A stretch of DNA of 64,000 bases from DATBHM01 sp963772375 (GTDB lineage: Bacteria; Actinomycetota; UBA4738; JACQTL01), in NCBI GenBank assembly GCA_963772375.1, contig CAVYXG010000007.1:62001-126000 (forward strand), in the 5' to 3' direction. Under the pieces are notes generated by a model. The model was not told the origin of the DNA and searched no databases. It was given only the letters and a program-made list of their open reading frames with translations. A program made the position numbers and the translations under genes. Each line of letters opens with the position of its first letter. Within the stretch, counting starts at the first letter, position 1. This document shows, one piece after another, positions 25,219 to 33,675 of this stretch.

Positions 25219-26829
25219 CTACGACGTTCGCCGGTGAACGCCCGCGCCCCGCGGCGGCCCCTTCCCGGCGGTCGAGGAGCCGGAGCTGCTTGCCCGAGAC
25301 CTCGTGGAGCTCTTCGCCGGAGTGTGATCCGCGCGGAGGATCGCTCCGGGCCGGCCGCTCCCGGCACAGGGCCCGGAGGCCGGGAGCCGCGGAACCGGGA
25401 GCGGCGCCCGGAACTCGAGCTCTCCCGAGCTGATCCGGCGGTTGACTGCCGGTGCCTGCGACGCGAGCAGGCCGACGGCGGCCCGGTTGTCCGCTCGCAT
25501 CGACCCCGTCAAGGCGGTCACTCCGCGCGCCCTGGCCACACCCACCAGCCGACTGGCGAGTTCGCTGCCCAGGCCCCGGCCCTGCCACTCGTCGGCGACC
25601 ACCACCGCGACCTCCGCGGTGTCGGACCCGCCGGCCCGGTGGAACCTTGCCTCGCCCACGATGGCACCGCCGTGTGTCGCCACGATCACGCACCGGTCCG
25701 CCCGGCCGGCGACGGCGAGGTGCCGGAGCATCGGTTCGGGCAGGCTGGGGTACGGCGTCAGGAACCGCCGGCCGAGCGTCGACGGCGACAGCCCTCGGTA
25801 GAAGGCTCGGATGGATTCCTCGTCGGAGGGCAGGAGCTCCCGAACGAGGACCTGCGCCCCGTCCGCCAGGCGGATGCGCAGCGCCCCGCGTGCCGGCGCA
25901 CGGTCCGCAGGGCTGATGGATGTCTCATCCCCGGCCGGCGCACCGCGCCGGATCCGTCGGGTGCCGGGCGGGCGGTGTCGCAACGGGCCCCGGTCGGGGG
26001 CCTCCCCGGCGTCGTGCCCGGTCCCGCGCCCGTACCGCGCGACGCTCATGCCCGGCTCCTCGTCGAGGGGCTTTCGAATCCCCGGGATGAGCATCGGGAC
26101 CTCACGCCGGTACCGGCAGTATCGCTCATCGAAGTGGGATTCGAGATCGCGCTCCTCGAACCGCACTCCGACCACGATGTACAGGGTGAACGCGCCGGCG
26201 AACAGGAGATGCCCCAGGCTCATCGTGGGGGCCGCCCAAAAGGCGATCAGCAACCCGAGCATCAGCGGGTGCCGAACGACGCGGTACAGCAGCCGGGTCT
26301 GGAACGGTGGACTCGTCTGCGGCAAGCCCCGGTGATGGCGAACCACCTGCCGCACCCCGAACATGTCGAAGTGGTCGATGACGAACGTCGACGCCAGCAC
26401 CAGAGCCCAACCTGCGAACGACACGGCCTCGACCGCGACCCGCCACGGTTCGCCGCCGACCCTCCACACGGTCTCCGGCAGCGATCTCCACTGCCAGACC
26501 AGCAACGCCAACAGCGCGCTCGAGGCCAGCACGTAGGTGGAGCGCGCGATCGGCTGGGGAACGAATCGCGTCCACGACCGCTTGAACCATGGCCTGGCCA
26601 TCACGCTGTGCTGGACCGCGAACAGGGCCAGCAGCGCCAGGTCGACCGCCACCGCGACCGGCGTGGATGCCACCCTGCCGTCGTCGATGCCTCGCGGCAC
26701 CGCGAGTCCCCCGACGAAGCCGATCACGGAGGCGAACAGAGCGAGGAACGCCGCGTACGCGACGAGGCCGTAGAGCGTCGTCAGGCCACGGGCGATCCCG
26801 TGTCGTCGGTCGAGAACCGTGCTTCCCAT
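25219..26829 (-). CDS. mddA: MddA-like methyltransferase fused to a GNAT acetyltransferase
   Basis: Residues 1-260 of 536 are a membrane protein like methanethiol S-methyltransferase MddA (NnrU/isoprenylcysteine-methyltransferase fold): FALFAVQHSVMARPWFKRSW, then STYVLASSALLALLVWQW, FDMFGVRQV, LYRVVRHPLMLGLLIAFWAAP and FEERDLESHFDERYCRYR. MddA uses S-adenosylmethionine to make dimethyl sulfide. After a Pro/Arg-rich linker (about 265-315), residues 320-480 are a GNAT domain: VRELLPSDEESIRAFYRGLSP, then GEARFHRAGGSDTAEVAVVV and DEWQGRGLGSELASRLVGVA (acetyl-CoA loop Q/R-G-x-G). The last 55 residues are low complexity. One chain carrying both is unusual. Confidence 0.8.
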   Translation of the reverse strand: MGSTVLDRRHGIARGLTTLYGLVAYAAFLALFASVIGFVGGLAVPRGIDDGRVASTPVAVAVDLALLALFAVQHSVMARPWFKRSWTRFVPQPIARSTYVLASSALLALLVWQWRSLPETVWRVGGEPWRVAVEAVSFAGWALVLASTFVIDHFDMFGVRQVVRHHRGLPQTSPPFQTRLLYRVVRHPLMLGLLIAFWAAPTMSLGHLLFAGAFTLYIVVGVRFEERDLESHFDERYCRYRREVPMLIPGIRKPLDEEPGMSVARYGRGTGHDAGEAPDRGPLRHRPPGTRRIRRGAPAGDETSISPADRAPARGALRIRLADGAQVLVRELLPSDEESIRAFYRGLSPSTLGRRFLTPYPSLPEPMLRHLAVAGRADRCVIVATHGGAIVGEARFHRAGGSDTAEVAVVVADEWQGRGLGSELASRLVGVARARGVTALTGSMRADNRAAVGLLASQAPAVNRRISSGELEFRAPLPVPRLPASGPCAGSGRPGAILRADHTPAKSSTRSRASSSGSSTAGKGPPRGAGVHRRTS

Positions 26830-26924
26830 GACAACCTCCGCGGGCCCGGCCGTTCGACGGAGGTGACCGGAGCCCTCCCGCCATACTTCCCGGCGAGGGC
26901 TCGGCCGTCAGGGGGGGAACTACC

Positions 26925-27974
26925 TCACTTTCCGGCGTCTTCGTGAACCTCGACACCCGAGTCGTTCGACGCGACCCACCAGGCCGCGATCTGGGCGCGC
27001 GATCGGAATCCCAGCCGGTCGCGGATGCGCTCCACATGGCCCTCCGCGGAGCGTTCCTCGATCCCGAGACGCCCGGCGATCTCGCGGTTGGTGAGCCCCC
27101 GGGCCACGAGCTCGGCGACCTCCTGTTGCCGGACGGTGAGCTCCGGCCATCTCCTTCGGCGGAGCGGCGGGAGCCCGAGGAATCGCCGTACCGGCCGGAG
27201 CACCGCTGCGGCGTCCCCGAGGTACGGGACGTGCGTCCGCCCGGCGAGCTCGATGAAACGGGCACCCGCGATCGAGCTCGCCAACAGCTCACCCTGCGCA
27301 AATGGGGCGGCACGATCCCGGTCCCGGTGGAGCACGAGGGTCGGCGACCGGACCCGGGCCGCCGAGTCGGCCACGTCGACGCGGTAGCTCAGCTCGAGCA
27401 TGCGGGCGGCCGCCTGCGGCGACGCGGATTCCCGTTCGTACTGCGCGAACGCCACCCGGACCCCTGGGCCCGCGTCCGGGATGAAGATGTCGGCGAGGAC
27501 CTCCGAGCCGAACCCCCAGTGGGACCGGACGAGTCCCAGGACGTGCTCGCGTACCGGCGGCGGGGCCACATCTTCACCCCGCAGCCACCCCCCGTAGAGC
27601 ACCAACCGATCCACGGATTCCGGGTTCGCCGCGGCCCACGCAACCGCGACGGGTGCACAGAGCGAGCCTCCGAACAGGTCGAACCGGTCCGCTCCGACGG
27701 CAGCCGCGACCGTCCCGAGTACCTCGAGCTCGGCCTCCAGCGACTGGACGAGATCGACCCGGTCGGACACGCCGCATCCGGGCCGGTCGTACCGGACCAG
27801 CGTCCGGCCCGTCGCGAGCGCTTCGTAGAACCCGCGCTCGGGCGGAAGGGCCCACGACAGCTCGAGATGACTGACCCACCCGGGAGGCAGCAGCAGGAAC
27901 GGGCCCGAGCCCGCGACCGCGAACGCGACGCGCGTCCCGTCCGGCAGGCGCGTGGAGCCGATCCGCTGGTTCAT
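26925..27974 (-). CDS. Alpha/beta-hydrolase fused to a LuxR-type DNA-binding domain
   Basis: Residues 1-260 of 349 are an alpha/beta hydrolase: LVRYDRPGCGVSD (oxyanion region), nucleophile elbow FDLFGGSLCAPVAVA with serine near 101, an acid strand PTLVLHRDRDRAAP and catalytic-histidine region AGRTHVPYLG. Residues 275-338 are a LuxR helix-turn-helix: LTVRQQEVAELVARGLTNREIAGRLGIEERSAEGHVERIRDRLGF. The hydrolase fold may serve as a sensor that binds or cleaves an ester-like ligand. The target genes are unknown. It is divergent from a small gene at 28155. Confidence 0.85.
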   Translation of the reverse strand: MNQRIGSTRLPDGTRVAFAVAGSGPFLLLPPGWVSHLELSWALPPERGFYEALATGRTLVRYDRPGCGVSDRVDLVQSLEAELEVLGTVAAAVGADRFDLFGGSLCAPVAVAWAAANPESVDRLVLYGGWLRGEDVAPPPVREHVLGLVRSHWGFGSEVLADIFIPDAGPGVRVAFAQYERESASPQAAARMLELSYRVDVADSAARVRSPTLVLHRDRDRAAPFAQGELLASSIAGARFIELAGRTHVPYLGDAAAVLRPVRRFLGLPPLRRRRWPELTVRQQEVAELVARGLTNREIAGRLGIEERSAEGHVERIRDRLGFRSRAQIAAWWVASNDSGVEVHEDAGK

Positions 27975-28154
27975 GGGTCCTCTCCAAGGGACGAGGCGGT
28001 CCTGGGCGGCGACGATACCCCGCGGCGTGCGGACTGGCGGTCGGTACGGCGACTTCGACCGTCTCGGCCGCGACGCGCTGCACTAGTCTTGTTCATGGAC
28101 GGCCCCCCGGGTCAGGTACCGGGCGGCCCTGATCGAGTGGCGAGGAGAACGTCG

Positions 28155-28397
28155 ATGCGGGAATACCTGATCCGCTTCACCCCCGCGAGGGGACGCGAGG
28201 CCACCAAGACGATCCAGGCCGACGGCTACGAGCGAAGAGGCGCGTGGTTCGAGTTCTTCGGACTGTCCGCCGAAGGGAGGCGCGAGGTTCTGGACTCGTA
28301 CCGGGCGTTCGACGTCTCCTGGATCGAAGCGGTCCCCTCATCACCTGTCGAAGCCCGGCCGAAGCCGGGCCCCGAACTGGTACCCGAGCGGACCTAG
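28155..28397 (+). CDS. Small hypothetical protein
   Basis: ATG 28155 after CGAGGAG gives 80 residues: REYLIRFTPARGREATKTIQADGYERRGAWFEFFGLSAEGRREVLDSYRAFDVSWIEAV followed by a Pro/Glu tail. The first 60 residues look like one beta-alpha-beta unit. A longer form from ATG 28095, five bases after a -10-like TAGTCT, is possible. I do not recognise the family. It converges on the ABC permease gene. Confidence 0.55.
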   Translation: MREYLIRFTPARGREATKTIQADGYERRGAWFEFFGLSAEGRREVLDSYRAFDVSWIEAVPSSPVEARPKPGPELVPERT

Positions 28398-28406
28398 GAT
28401 CGCAGC

Positions 28407-29228
28407 TCAGGCTCGCCCCGCGGTGAGCAACCGGACCTGGCGGGTGGGGTCGCGGTCGTAGAGCCGCATCGCCCATCCGTACCCGAGGACGCCGATCAGC
28501 GCGCACCAGGCCACGGCCAGCACGGCGTCGTGCCCGATCGCGCCGCCCATGAGCAGCCCCCGGAGGGTCTCCATGATCGGCGTGAACGGCTGGTACTCCG
28601 CGACCCCCCGCAGCGCTCCGGACATCGAGTCGGCGGGAACGAAGCCGCTGCCCAGGAACACGAGCAGGAACAGCGGCATCCCGATGTTGCTCGCGGCCTC
28701 CACGCTCTTCGCCTTGAGGCCCAGGGCGACGGACAGCCACGTGATCGCGATCGTGATCATCGCGAGCACGCCGATCGCCGCGATCCATTCCACGGGTCCG
28801 GCGTTCGGGCGGAAGCCGACGGCGAGCGCCACGCCGATGACGGCCGCGAGGCCGACCATCGTCTGGATGACGCCGCCCAGCACGTGACCGGTCAGCACCG
28901 CGCCGCGGGCGATCCCCATCGTTCGGAAGCGGGCGATGATGCCTTCGGCCATGTCCATCGAGACGGCGATCGCGGTTCCCTGCGCCACGCCGACCACCGC
29001 CAGCAGCAGGATCCCGGGAGTCACGTAGTTCACGTACGCGACCCGGCCGGCCGACGTCGCGCCGAGCCCCGCGCCCAGCGTCCCGCCGAACACGTAGACG
29101 AACAGGAGCAGGAGGACGACCGGGAGGCCGACGACCAGCAGCGCCCCCGAGGGGTACCGCACCATGTGCTTCAGGGTTCGCCGAAGCATGGTGGCCGAAT
29201 CCCGCAGCCCAATTGCACGTCCGCTCAT
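28407..29228 (-). CDS. ABC-2 type permease (DrrB-like)
   Basis: The 273-residue protein has six hydrophobic segments and the ABC-2 pattern, with YVNYVTPGILLLAVVGVAQG before a cytoplasmic AEGIIARFRTMGIARGAVL coupling region and a conserved GSGFVPADSMSGALRGVAEYQPFTPIMETLRGLL. It is the last gene of a four-gene operon, overlapping the ATPase stop by ATGA. Daunorubicin-type exporters are the best studied members; the substrate here is unknown. Confidence 0.9.
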   Translation of the reverse strand: MSGRAIGLRDSATMLRRTLKHMVRYPSGALLVVGLPVVLLLLFVYVFGGTLGAGLGATSAGRVAYVNYVTPGILLLAVVGVAQGTAIAVSMDMAEGIIARFRTMGIARGAVLTGHVLGGVIQTMVGLAAVIGVALAVGFRPNAGPVEWIAAIGVLAMITIAITWLSVALGLKAKSVEAASNIGMPLFLLVFLGSGFVPADSMSGALRGVAEYQPFTPIMETLRGLLMGGAIGHDAVLAVAWCALIGVLGYGWAMRLYDRDPTRQVRLLTAGRA

Positions 29229-30178
29229 GACAGCGCCTCCTCGTGCTCGTCGATGCGACCGGTGAGGGTCAGGAAGACGTCGTCGAGGTCCGGCGTGTGC
29301 ACCGTGAGTCGTTCGGCCTCCACCGACCGTTCCTCGAGCCGGTCGAGCAGCGCCCGGAGCGCCCGCGAGCTGCCGTCACTCGGCACGTCGATGGTCAGCG
29401 TCTCCGCGTGGGCCACGGATCCCGGAAGAGCCCCGGCCGCGGCATCGAGGGCCAGGGCGTCGCCGAACTGCAGTCGGACGTGTCCGCCGGGGATGCGGCG
29501 CTTGAGCTCTTCGGGCGTTCCCTCGGCGATCAGCCGCCCGTGGTCGAGCACCCCGACGCGGTCGGCGAGCTGATCCGCCTCGTCGAGGTAGTGCGTCGTC
29601 AGGAGGATCGTGGTCCCGCCGTCCACGAGCTCGTGGACCAGGCCCCACACCGTTCGACGGCTCCGTGGGTCGAGTCCGGTCGTCGGCTCGTCGAGGAAGA
29701 TGATCCGGGGTTCGCCCACCAGGGTCATCGCGAGATCCAACCGACGACGAAGACCTCCCGAGTAGGTAGCTGCGAGCTTCCGCCCCTCCTCCGTGAGGTC
29801 CAGCCGCTCGAGGAGGCCCGCGACCCGCCGCCGCCCTTCGGCCTTGCCGAGGTGGTGGAGGTCTGCCATCAGCTGGAGGTTCTCCTCGGCGGTGAGGAGG
29901 TTGTCGACCGCCGAGAACTGGCCGGTGACCCCGATCGCCTCGCGAACGGCCCGCAGCTCTCGCGCCGGGTCGTGGCCCGCGACGCGGAACTCACCGGCGT
30001 CGGCGCGGATGAGCGTGGACAGGATCTGCACGGTCGTCGTCTTGCCGGCGCCGTTGGGGCCGAGCAACGCGTAGACCGTGCCGTCAGCCACGCGCAGGTC
30101 GGTCCCGTCCAGCGCCACCGTGTCGCCGAACGACTTGCGAAGGCCGTTCGCCTCGAGCGCCGCCGTGGAGGCGCTCAT
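29225..30178 (-). CDS. ABC transporter ATP-binding protein (DrrA-like)
   Basis: The 317-residue protein has Walker A LLGPNGAGKTTTVQIL near 45, Q-loop GVTGQFSAVDNLLT, signature YSGGLRRRLDLA, Walker B RIIFLDEPTTGLDPRSR and H-loop TTHYLDEADQL. The C-terminal ~85 residues are the DrrA-type extension with TLDDVFLTLTG-like DLDDVFLTLTG. Its stop and start overlap both neighbours (ATGA). It drives the ABC-2 permease. The start at 30178 follows the overlap with the DUF4097 gene. Confidence 0.95.
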   Translation of the reverse strand: MSASTAALEANGLRKSFGDTVALDGTDLRVADGTVYALLGPNGAGKTTTVQILSTLIRADAGEFRVAGHDPARELRAVREAIGVTGQFSAVDNLLTAEENLQLMADLHHLGKAEGRRRVAGLLERLDLTEEGRKLAATYSGGLRRRLDLAMTLVGEPRIIFLDEPTTGLDPRSRRTVWGLVHELVDGGTTILLTTHYLDEADQLADRVGVLDHGRLIAEGTPEELKRRIPGGHVRLQFGDALALDAAAGALPGSVAHAETLTIDVPSDGSSRALRALLDRLEERSVEAERLTVHTPDLDDVFLTLTGRIDEHEEALS

Positions 30179-31050
30179 GGCTGGTTCCTTCCGGCGCCGC
30201 CCGCGAACGAACGGTGGATGGTGATGTCGCCCATCGAAGTGCGGGCGTGGACCTCGACGGCGCTCTCCCCGGGCTCGGGGCGCCCGGCGTCGTCCAGCTC
30301 GTTTCGGACATGGCCGAAGCGGGTCTCGAGGTCGAGCCAGGCCGGGACGCCGTCGGGAACACCGACCTCCACGGCCCCCATCGCGCTCTGGGCCTCGACG
30401 GGACCGCGCACCGCCTCGTCGATGCGGACGCTGCCATTGGCGGTCCTGGCGGCGACGGACGAACGGGCCAGGTCGATCGAGATCGCGCCGTTCGCCGCGT
30501 TCACCCGGGCCTCCCCGGTGACCTCGCCGATCGTCGTGTCGCCGTTGGCGTTCCTGATCACCGCCGCGCCGTCGACCCGCCCGAGCCGCACGGCTCCAGC
30601 GGTCTTGATCTCGGCCCTGCCGCCGATCACGTCCACGGTGACCTGGCCGGCGCCGGCCCGGAGCTCGACCGGGCCGGCCTCCTCGAGGGCGATGTCCCCC
30701 ACCCCGGTCCGGTATCGGCACTCGCCGATGCGTCCCGAGCACCGAAGGGCCGCGACCCCCGCCGAGCCGCGGATGGCCGAGCCCTCCGGCAGGTCGATCC
30801 GGAGGTCGATCGACTCGCGCCCTGGGCCGGCCAACCGCTGCCGCCATCCCTTCGGGGACCTGACCAGCAGGGTGCCGTTGGCGTACTCGACGCGGGTCTG
30901 CCGAGCGACCTCGACGTCGGCCTTCTTCGCGGGATCGCTCGGCTGGACGTCGACGACCGTGTCGGGGCGATCGCTCGCGACCACCCGGACGTCGGCGACG
31001 CCGAGCTCGAGGACGACGGAGATGGGGTTGGGTGTGTCGAAGGTGGGCAT
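30175..31050 (-). CDS. DUF4097 beta-strand repeat protein
   Basis: The 291-residue product starts at ATG 31050 after AGGAGGAA. Its chain is a ladder of short beta-strand repeats such as GVAALRCSGRIGECRYRTGVGDIALEEAG, AEIKTAGAVRLGRVDGAAVI and NANGDTTIGEVTGEARV, the DUF4097 adhesin-like right-handed helix. No signal peptide or membrane segment is seen, so it is likely cytoplasmic. It couples to the ABC ATPase by ATGA. Position in the operon suggests a partner or sensor for the transporter. Confidence 0.85.
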   Translation of the reverse strand: MPTFDTPNPISVVLELGVADVRVVASDRPDTVVDVQPSDPAKKADVEVARQTRVEYANGTLLVRSPKGWRQRLAGPGRESIDLRIDLPEGSAIRGSAGVAALRCSGRIGECRYRTGVGDIALEEAGPVELRAGAGQVTVDVIGGRAEIKTAGAVRLGRVDGAAVIRNANGDTTIGEVTGEARVNAANGAISIDLARSSVAARTANGSVRIDEAVRGPVEAQSAMGAVEVGVPDGVPAWLDLETRFGHVRNELDDAGRPEPGESAVEVHARTSMGDITIHRSFAGGAGRNQP

Positions 31051-31106
31051 CGCACTTCCTCCTGTGGATCCGTGATCGTGGGCCATCGGGTGCCCGCTCC
31101 GAACGG

Positions 31107-31637
31107 TCATCGGGCCCACCCCGTATAGCGTTGTGCCCCGTGAGGGGTTCGCCGATCCCGGCGAGGGGCGGAACCGGTTTCCAGCGCCGACGCGGCGGCA
31201 CGGACGAGCCAGGCGTTGACCGACAGCCCCTGGCTCCCGGCAGCCTGCTCGACGCGGGCCTTCAGACCCTCGGGCATCCGGACGTTGATGCGGGACATCG
31301 CGGCGTCGTCCCCCGTCCCCTCGGATGGCACCGGATGCCATGCTCCGGCGGGGTCGTCCACTGTCTCGGGGGCCTCCTCAGCGGCCTGATCGACCGGCGG
31401 GAGACTCACCACGAACTCGGGCTCACGGCCCCGCAGCCGCAGCTCGACCGAGCCCGGCGCGAGGTCCACGGTGATCTCCTCGGCGGCTGCGGAAAGCGCC
31501 TCCTGGATCGCGAGCCGGATCGCCGCGTCGAGGGGTGCTACCAGGCGTCGAGCCAGGGTCAGTGCTTCGTCGCCTCCGGCTTCGGCGGCAACCTCGAGCT
31601 GGTGCCGGATGGCCTCGATGTACGGTTCGATTTGCAT
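31107..31637 (-). CDS. RHH (HicB/CopG-like) regulator with helical N-terminal domain
   Basis: The 176-residue protein has an N-terminal helical region (QIEPYIEAIRHQLEVAAEAG), a short beta stretch TVDLAPGSVELRLRGREPEFVV and, at about 115-160, a ribbon-helix-helix: MSRINVRMPEGLKARVEQAA, then SQGLSVNAWLVRAAASAL. It lies 56 bases before the DUF4097 gene, and its own promoter carries TGGCAC dyads, so autoregulation of the whole operon is likely. Start ATG 31637 was chosen because its promoter would begin transcription at or near that codon; the longer frame upstream overlaps the promoter. Confidence 0.8.
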   Translation of the reverse strand: MQIEPYIEAIRHQLEVAAEAGGDEALTLARRLVAPLDAAIRLAIQEALSAAAEEITVDLAPGSVELRLRGREPEFVVSLPPVDQAAEEAPETVDDPAGAWHPVPSEGTGDDAAMSRINVRMPEGLKARVEQAAGSQGLSVNAWLVRAAASALETGSAPRRDRRTPHGAQRYTGWAR

Positions 31638-31697
31638 GGCGCCATGATGGCACAAAGGTGGTGCCATGTCAACGCCCCACTGGTGCCACTATGGCGC
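31636..31697 (-). promoter_or_regulatory. Promoter and TGGC[AG]C dyads of the RHH-DUF4097-ABC operon
   Basis: On the minus strand TTGACA (31672-31667) and CATCAT (31649-31644) are 17 bases apart. The dyad TGGCAC-N7-GTGCCA (31648-31666) fills that spacer. Two more dyads flank it: ATGGCGCCAT at 31636-31645, touching the start codon, and GTGCCA-N3-TGGCGC at 31683-31697, beyond the -35. The arrangement fits repression by the RHH protein. Transcription would start within the 6 bases before ATG 31637. Confidence 0.6.
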
Positions 31698-31784
31698 TAC
31701 CGGCCCTCGAAGGCGGCCCCGGGGCGCGCGACTCAGCGACGGTGGCGTTCGGAAAGTTGCGAGCGGTCCGGAGGGAACCGGCGC

Positions 31785-32309
31785 CTACGGCGCGTCGACG
31801 ATCGCCAGGTACTCGCGCCAGGGGCCGATCGCGTCCCGGTACTGCTTGGCCATGGTCTTGACGATCTGCCCGGTGTGGTTGAGGTCGTGGACGACCCACG
31901 CCGCGAGGAGCTGATCGAGCGACACCTCGCCCAACGACGGATGCACGCCCCGGCGCGAGAGGTCGGATTCCGCGACGAGCCCCTCGAGCGTCCGGAGGTT
32001 GGCCGCACGCAACTCGGCGAACCGGTCGAGCAGCCGTTCCACGGACCAGTCCGCGAACCGCGTGAACCCCGCCTCCCGGTCGATGGGGTCGAACACGCGG
32101 TCGGTGCCGTGTTCCATGATCACGCGGGTCCGGTCGATCCAGTCGGACTCCTCGATGTGGGTGAGGTGGCCGACCGCCTGCCAGGGCGACCATGTCGCGG
32201 GGCCCTCGTCGCCCGAGGTCCAGTCGTCCGACAGGCCGGACAGCATGGCCCGCAGGGCTCCGGGCGTCCGCTCCAGCACCTCCCGGCCGCGTTCCAGCGA
32301 GAACTCCAT
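31785..32309 (-). CDS. DinB-like four-helix protein
   Basis: The 174-residue product has the DinB helical bundle with the metal-ligand histidines in HLTHIEESDWIDR and WVVHDLNHTGQIVK, and the N-terminal phrase SPWQAVGHL. Members include mycothiol-dependent transferases in actinobacteria; the exact reaction cannot be read. Start at ATG 32309. The open frame extends upstream through the next gene but without family features. Confidence 0.8.
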   Translation of the reverse strand: MEFSLERGREVLERTPGALRAMLSGLSDDWTSGDEGPATWSPWQAVGHLTHIEESDWIDRTRVIMEHGTDRVFDPIDREAGFTRFADWSVERLLDRFAELRAANLRTLEGLVAESDLSRRGVHPSLGEVSLDQLLAAWVVHDLNHTGQIVKTMAKQYRDAIGPWREYLAIVDAP

Positions 32310-32353
32310 GGCTCCCGTCAAGGATACGAGCGCCTCGTCCCATGCCCTGCCGT

Positions 32354-32653
32354 TCAGCGTTCGAGGCGCTCCTCGAGCTCCACCGTGACGCGCTGGCCGG
32401 CCTCCTTGCCGATCGCCCTGCGGACGTCGGCCTTCACGGGCAGCTTGTGCGTCCCGTCGCCCATCGCCATGAACGAGCTCCGGAACGGGTGCCCGTCGAT
32501 CTTTCCGCGGACCTTCACCAGGCCGCGGGTGCCGAAGAACGTCACCGACCTCGGCCACACCACGTAGGTCCAACCGCCCGTGGCCGGGCTCTTTCGCAGG
32601 GTCGCGGTGAATCGTTCGTGCAGCTCTCCGCCCACCGGGGCCATCGTCGTCAT
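32354..32653 (-). CDS. DUF1905 family protein
   Basis: The 99-residue protein reads FTATLRKSPATGGWTYVVWP, then RSVTFFGTRGLVKVRGKIDG and FRSSFMAMGDGTHKLPVKADVRRAIGKEAGQRVTVELE, the DUF1905 beta-barrel pattern. Function unknown. AAGGAG lies just upstream; ATG 32653 or the ATG nine bases inward are both possible starts. It is 16 bases downstream of the hydrolase gene on the same strand. Confidence 0.8.
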   Translation of the reverse strand: MTTMAPVGGELHERFTATLRKSPATGGWTYVVWPRSVTFFGTRGLVKVRGKIDGHPFRSSFMAMGDGTHKLPVKADVRRAIGKEAGQRVTVELEERLER

Positions 32654-32669
32654 CGTCTCCTTCTGCACC

Positions 32670-33479
32670 TCAGCGCTCGCCGGTTCCGAAGAACTCCGTC
32701 AGCACCGGCGCGAGCACCTCCGCCGAGACGTCGTGGGTCTGCCCCTCGAGGGTCCGGCGGTCGGCGCGCGGCAGCACCGCCGCGAGGGCGTCGGCGCCCG
32801 TGTGCATGAACCGCTCGCTCGCGCCTCCGTCGATCACCAGGACAGGAACCTCCACCGCGGCCCATCGTGCCGGGTCGAGCGGCCGCCCGGTCATGGTGTC
32901 GCCGATGAACGTGCCGTCGTACGCCAGCGTCGACGCGACCTTCTCGAGCTCGGGCCAGAAGGGACCCTGCCGCATCCCCTCCACCATCTGGTCCGGCATC
33001 CGCATGGCCGCCGTCATGAAGTACGCGACCGCGTCGCCGCCCCGTCCCTGCGCCGTGAGCTCGTTGAGGTGCTCCACGTAGTCGGGCGGCAGTGGGGGCC
33101 GGCTGTCGTCGACGATGATCGGCGGCTCGTACACCGCGAGCCGCGGGACGGGAAGGCCTGCGGCCGCCGCGTCGAGCACGAGCATCGATCCCGACGAACC
33201 TCCCAGCACGAACGCCGACCCGCCGACCGCATCGATCACCGCGCCAAGGTCCTCGATCTCCCGAGCCTTGGCGAACGGCTGCGTGTCGCCGCTCCCGCCA
33301 CGTCCGCGGCGGGCGTAGCTGACCACCGTGAAGCCCGGCGACAGCAGGTCGGCCAGCTGCCCGGTCGTCGGGTTGATCGCCGGGTGGGCGAACGCTCCGT
33401 CGACGACGACCAGGGCGGGCCCCTCCCCGACCCGGTCGTACGCGATCGGGGTTCCGTCTCGCGAGATCACCGTGTCCAT
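32670..33479 (-). CDS. Alpha/beta-hydrolase
   Basis: The 269-residue protein has the fold's marks: VISRDGTPIAYDRVGEGPALVVVDGAF, then VVSYARRGRGGSGDTQPFA, nucleophile elbow AFVLGGSSGSMLVLDA with serine near 96, and VPVLVIDGGASERFMHTGA with a terminal TLEGQTHDVSAEVLAP histidine region. The substrate is unknown. GAGGAG precedes ATG 33479. DUF1905 and DinB genes follow on the same strand. Confidence 0.88.
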   Translation of the reverse strand: MDTVISRDGTPIAYDRVGEGPALVVVDGAFAHPAINPTTGQLADLLSPGFTVVSYARRGRGGSGDTQPFAKAREIEDLGAVIDAVGGSAFVLGGSSGSMLVLDAAAAGLPVPRLAVYEPPIIVDDSRPPLPPDYVEHLNELTAQGRGGDAVAYFMTAAMRMPDQMVEGMRQGPFWPELEKVASTLAYDGTFIGDTMTGRPLDPARWAAVEVPVLVIDGGASERFMHTGADALAAVLPRADRRTLEGQTHDVSAEVLAPVLTEFFGTGER

Positions 33480-33675
33480 GGCTCCTCGTCGGCCCGGGTC
33501 GGTTCGTTCATCCGTTCCGACCGCCACCGGGCGCAGAACTCATCGCTCCACTCCATCACGAGCCGAAGGGTCTGGGCGACCGCCTCCAGCACCCGTGGCG
33601 GGGACGAACGGGGCGGGCACGGCATCGCGGGAGCGATTGTCCCGACCCCGGTCGTGTTGGATCGGGCGCGAACCG

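Noticed and set aside
24979..25693. Minus-strand gene ending in FRNPELNNRLSALRWEARR
   Set aside because: Most of the frame is an out-of-frame reading of the GNAT domain; the terminal part alone is too short to call.
26943..28154. Upstream extension of the small gene at 28155
   Set aside because: The extension is the complement of the hydrolase-LuxR gene; a Shine-Dalgarno supports the short form.
29243..31075. 610-codon plus-strand frame opposite the ABC/DUF4097 genes
   Set aside because: It mirrors well-recognised minus-strand genes with ATGA overlaps.
30175..31341. Longer DUF4097 protein (388 residues)
   Set aside because: The extra N-terminus overlaps the RHH gene and lacks features; AGGAGGAA places the start at 31050.
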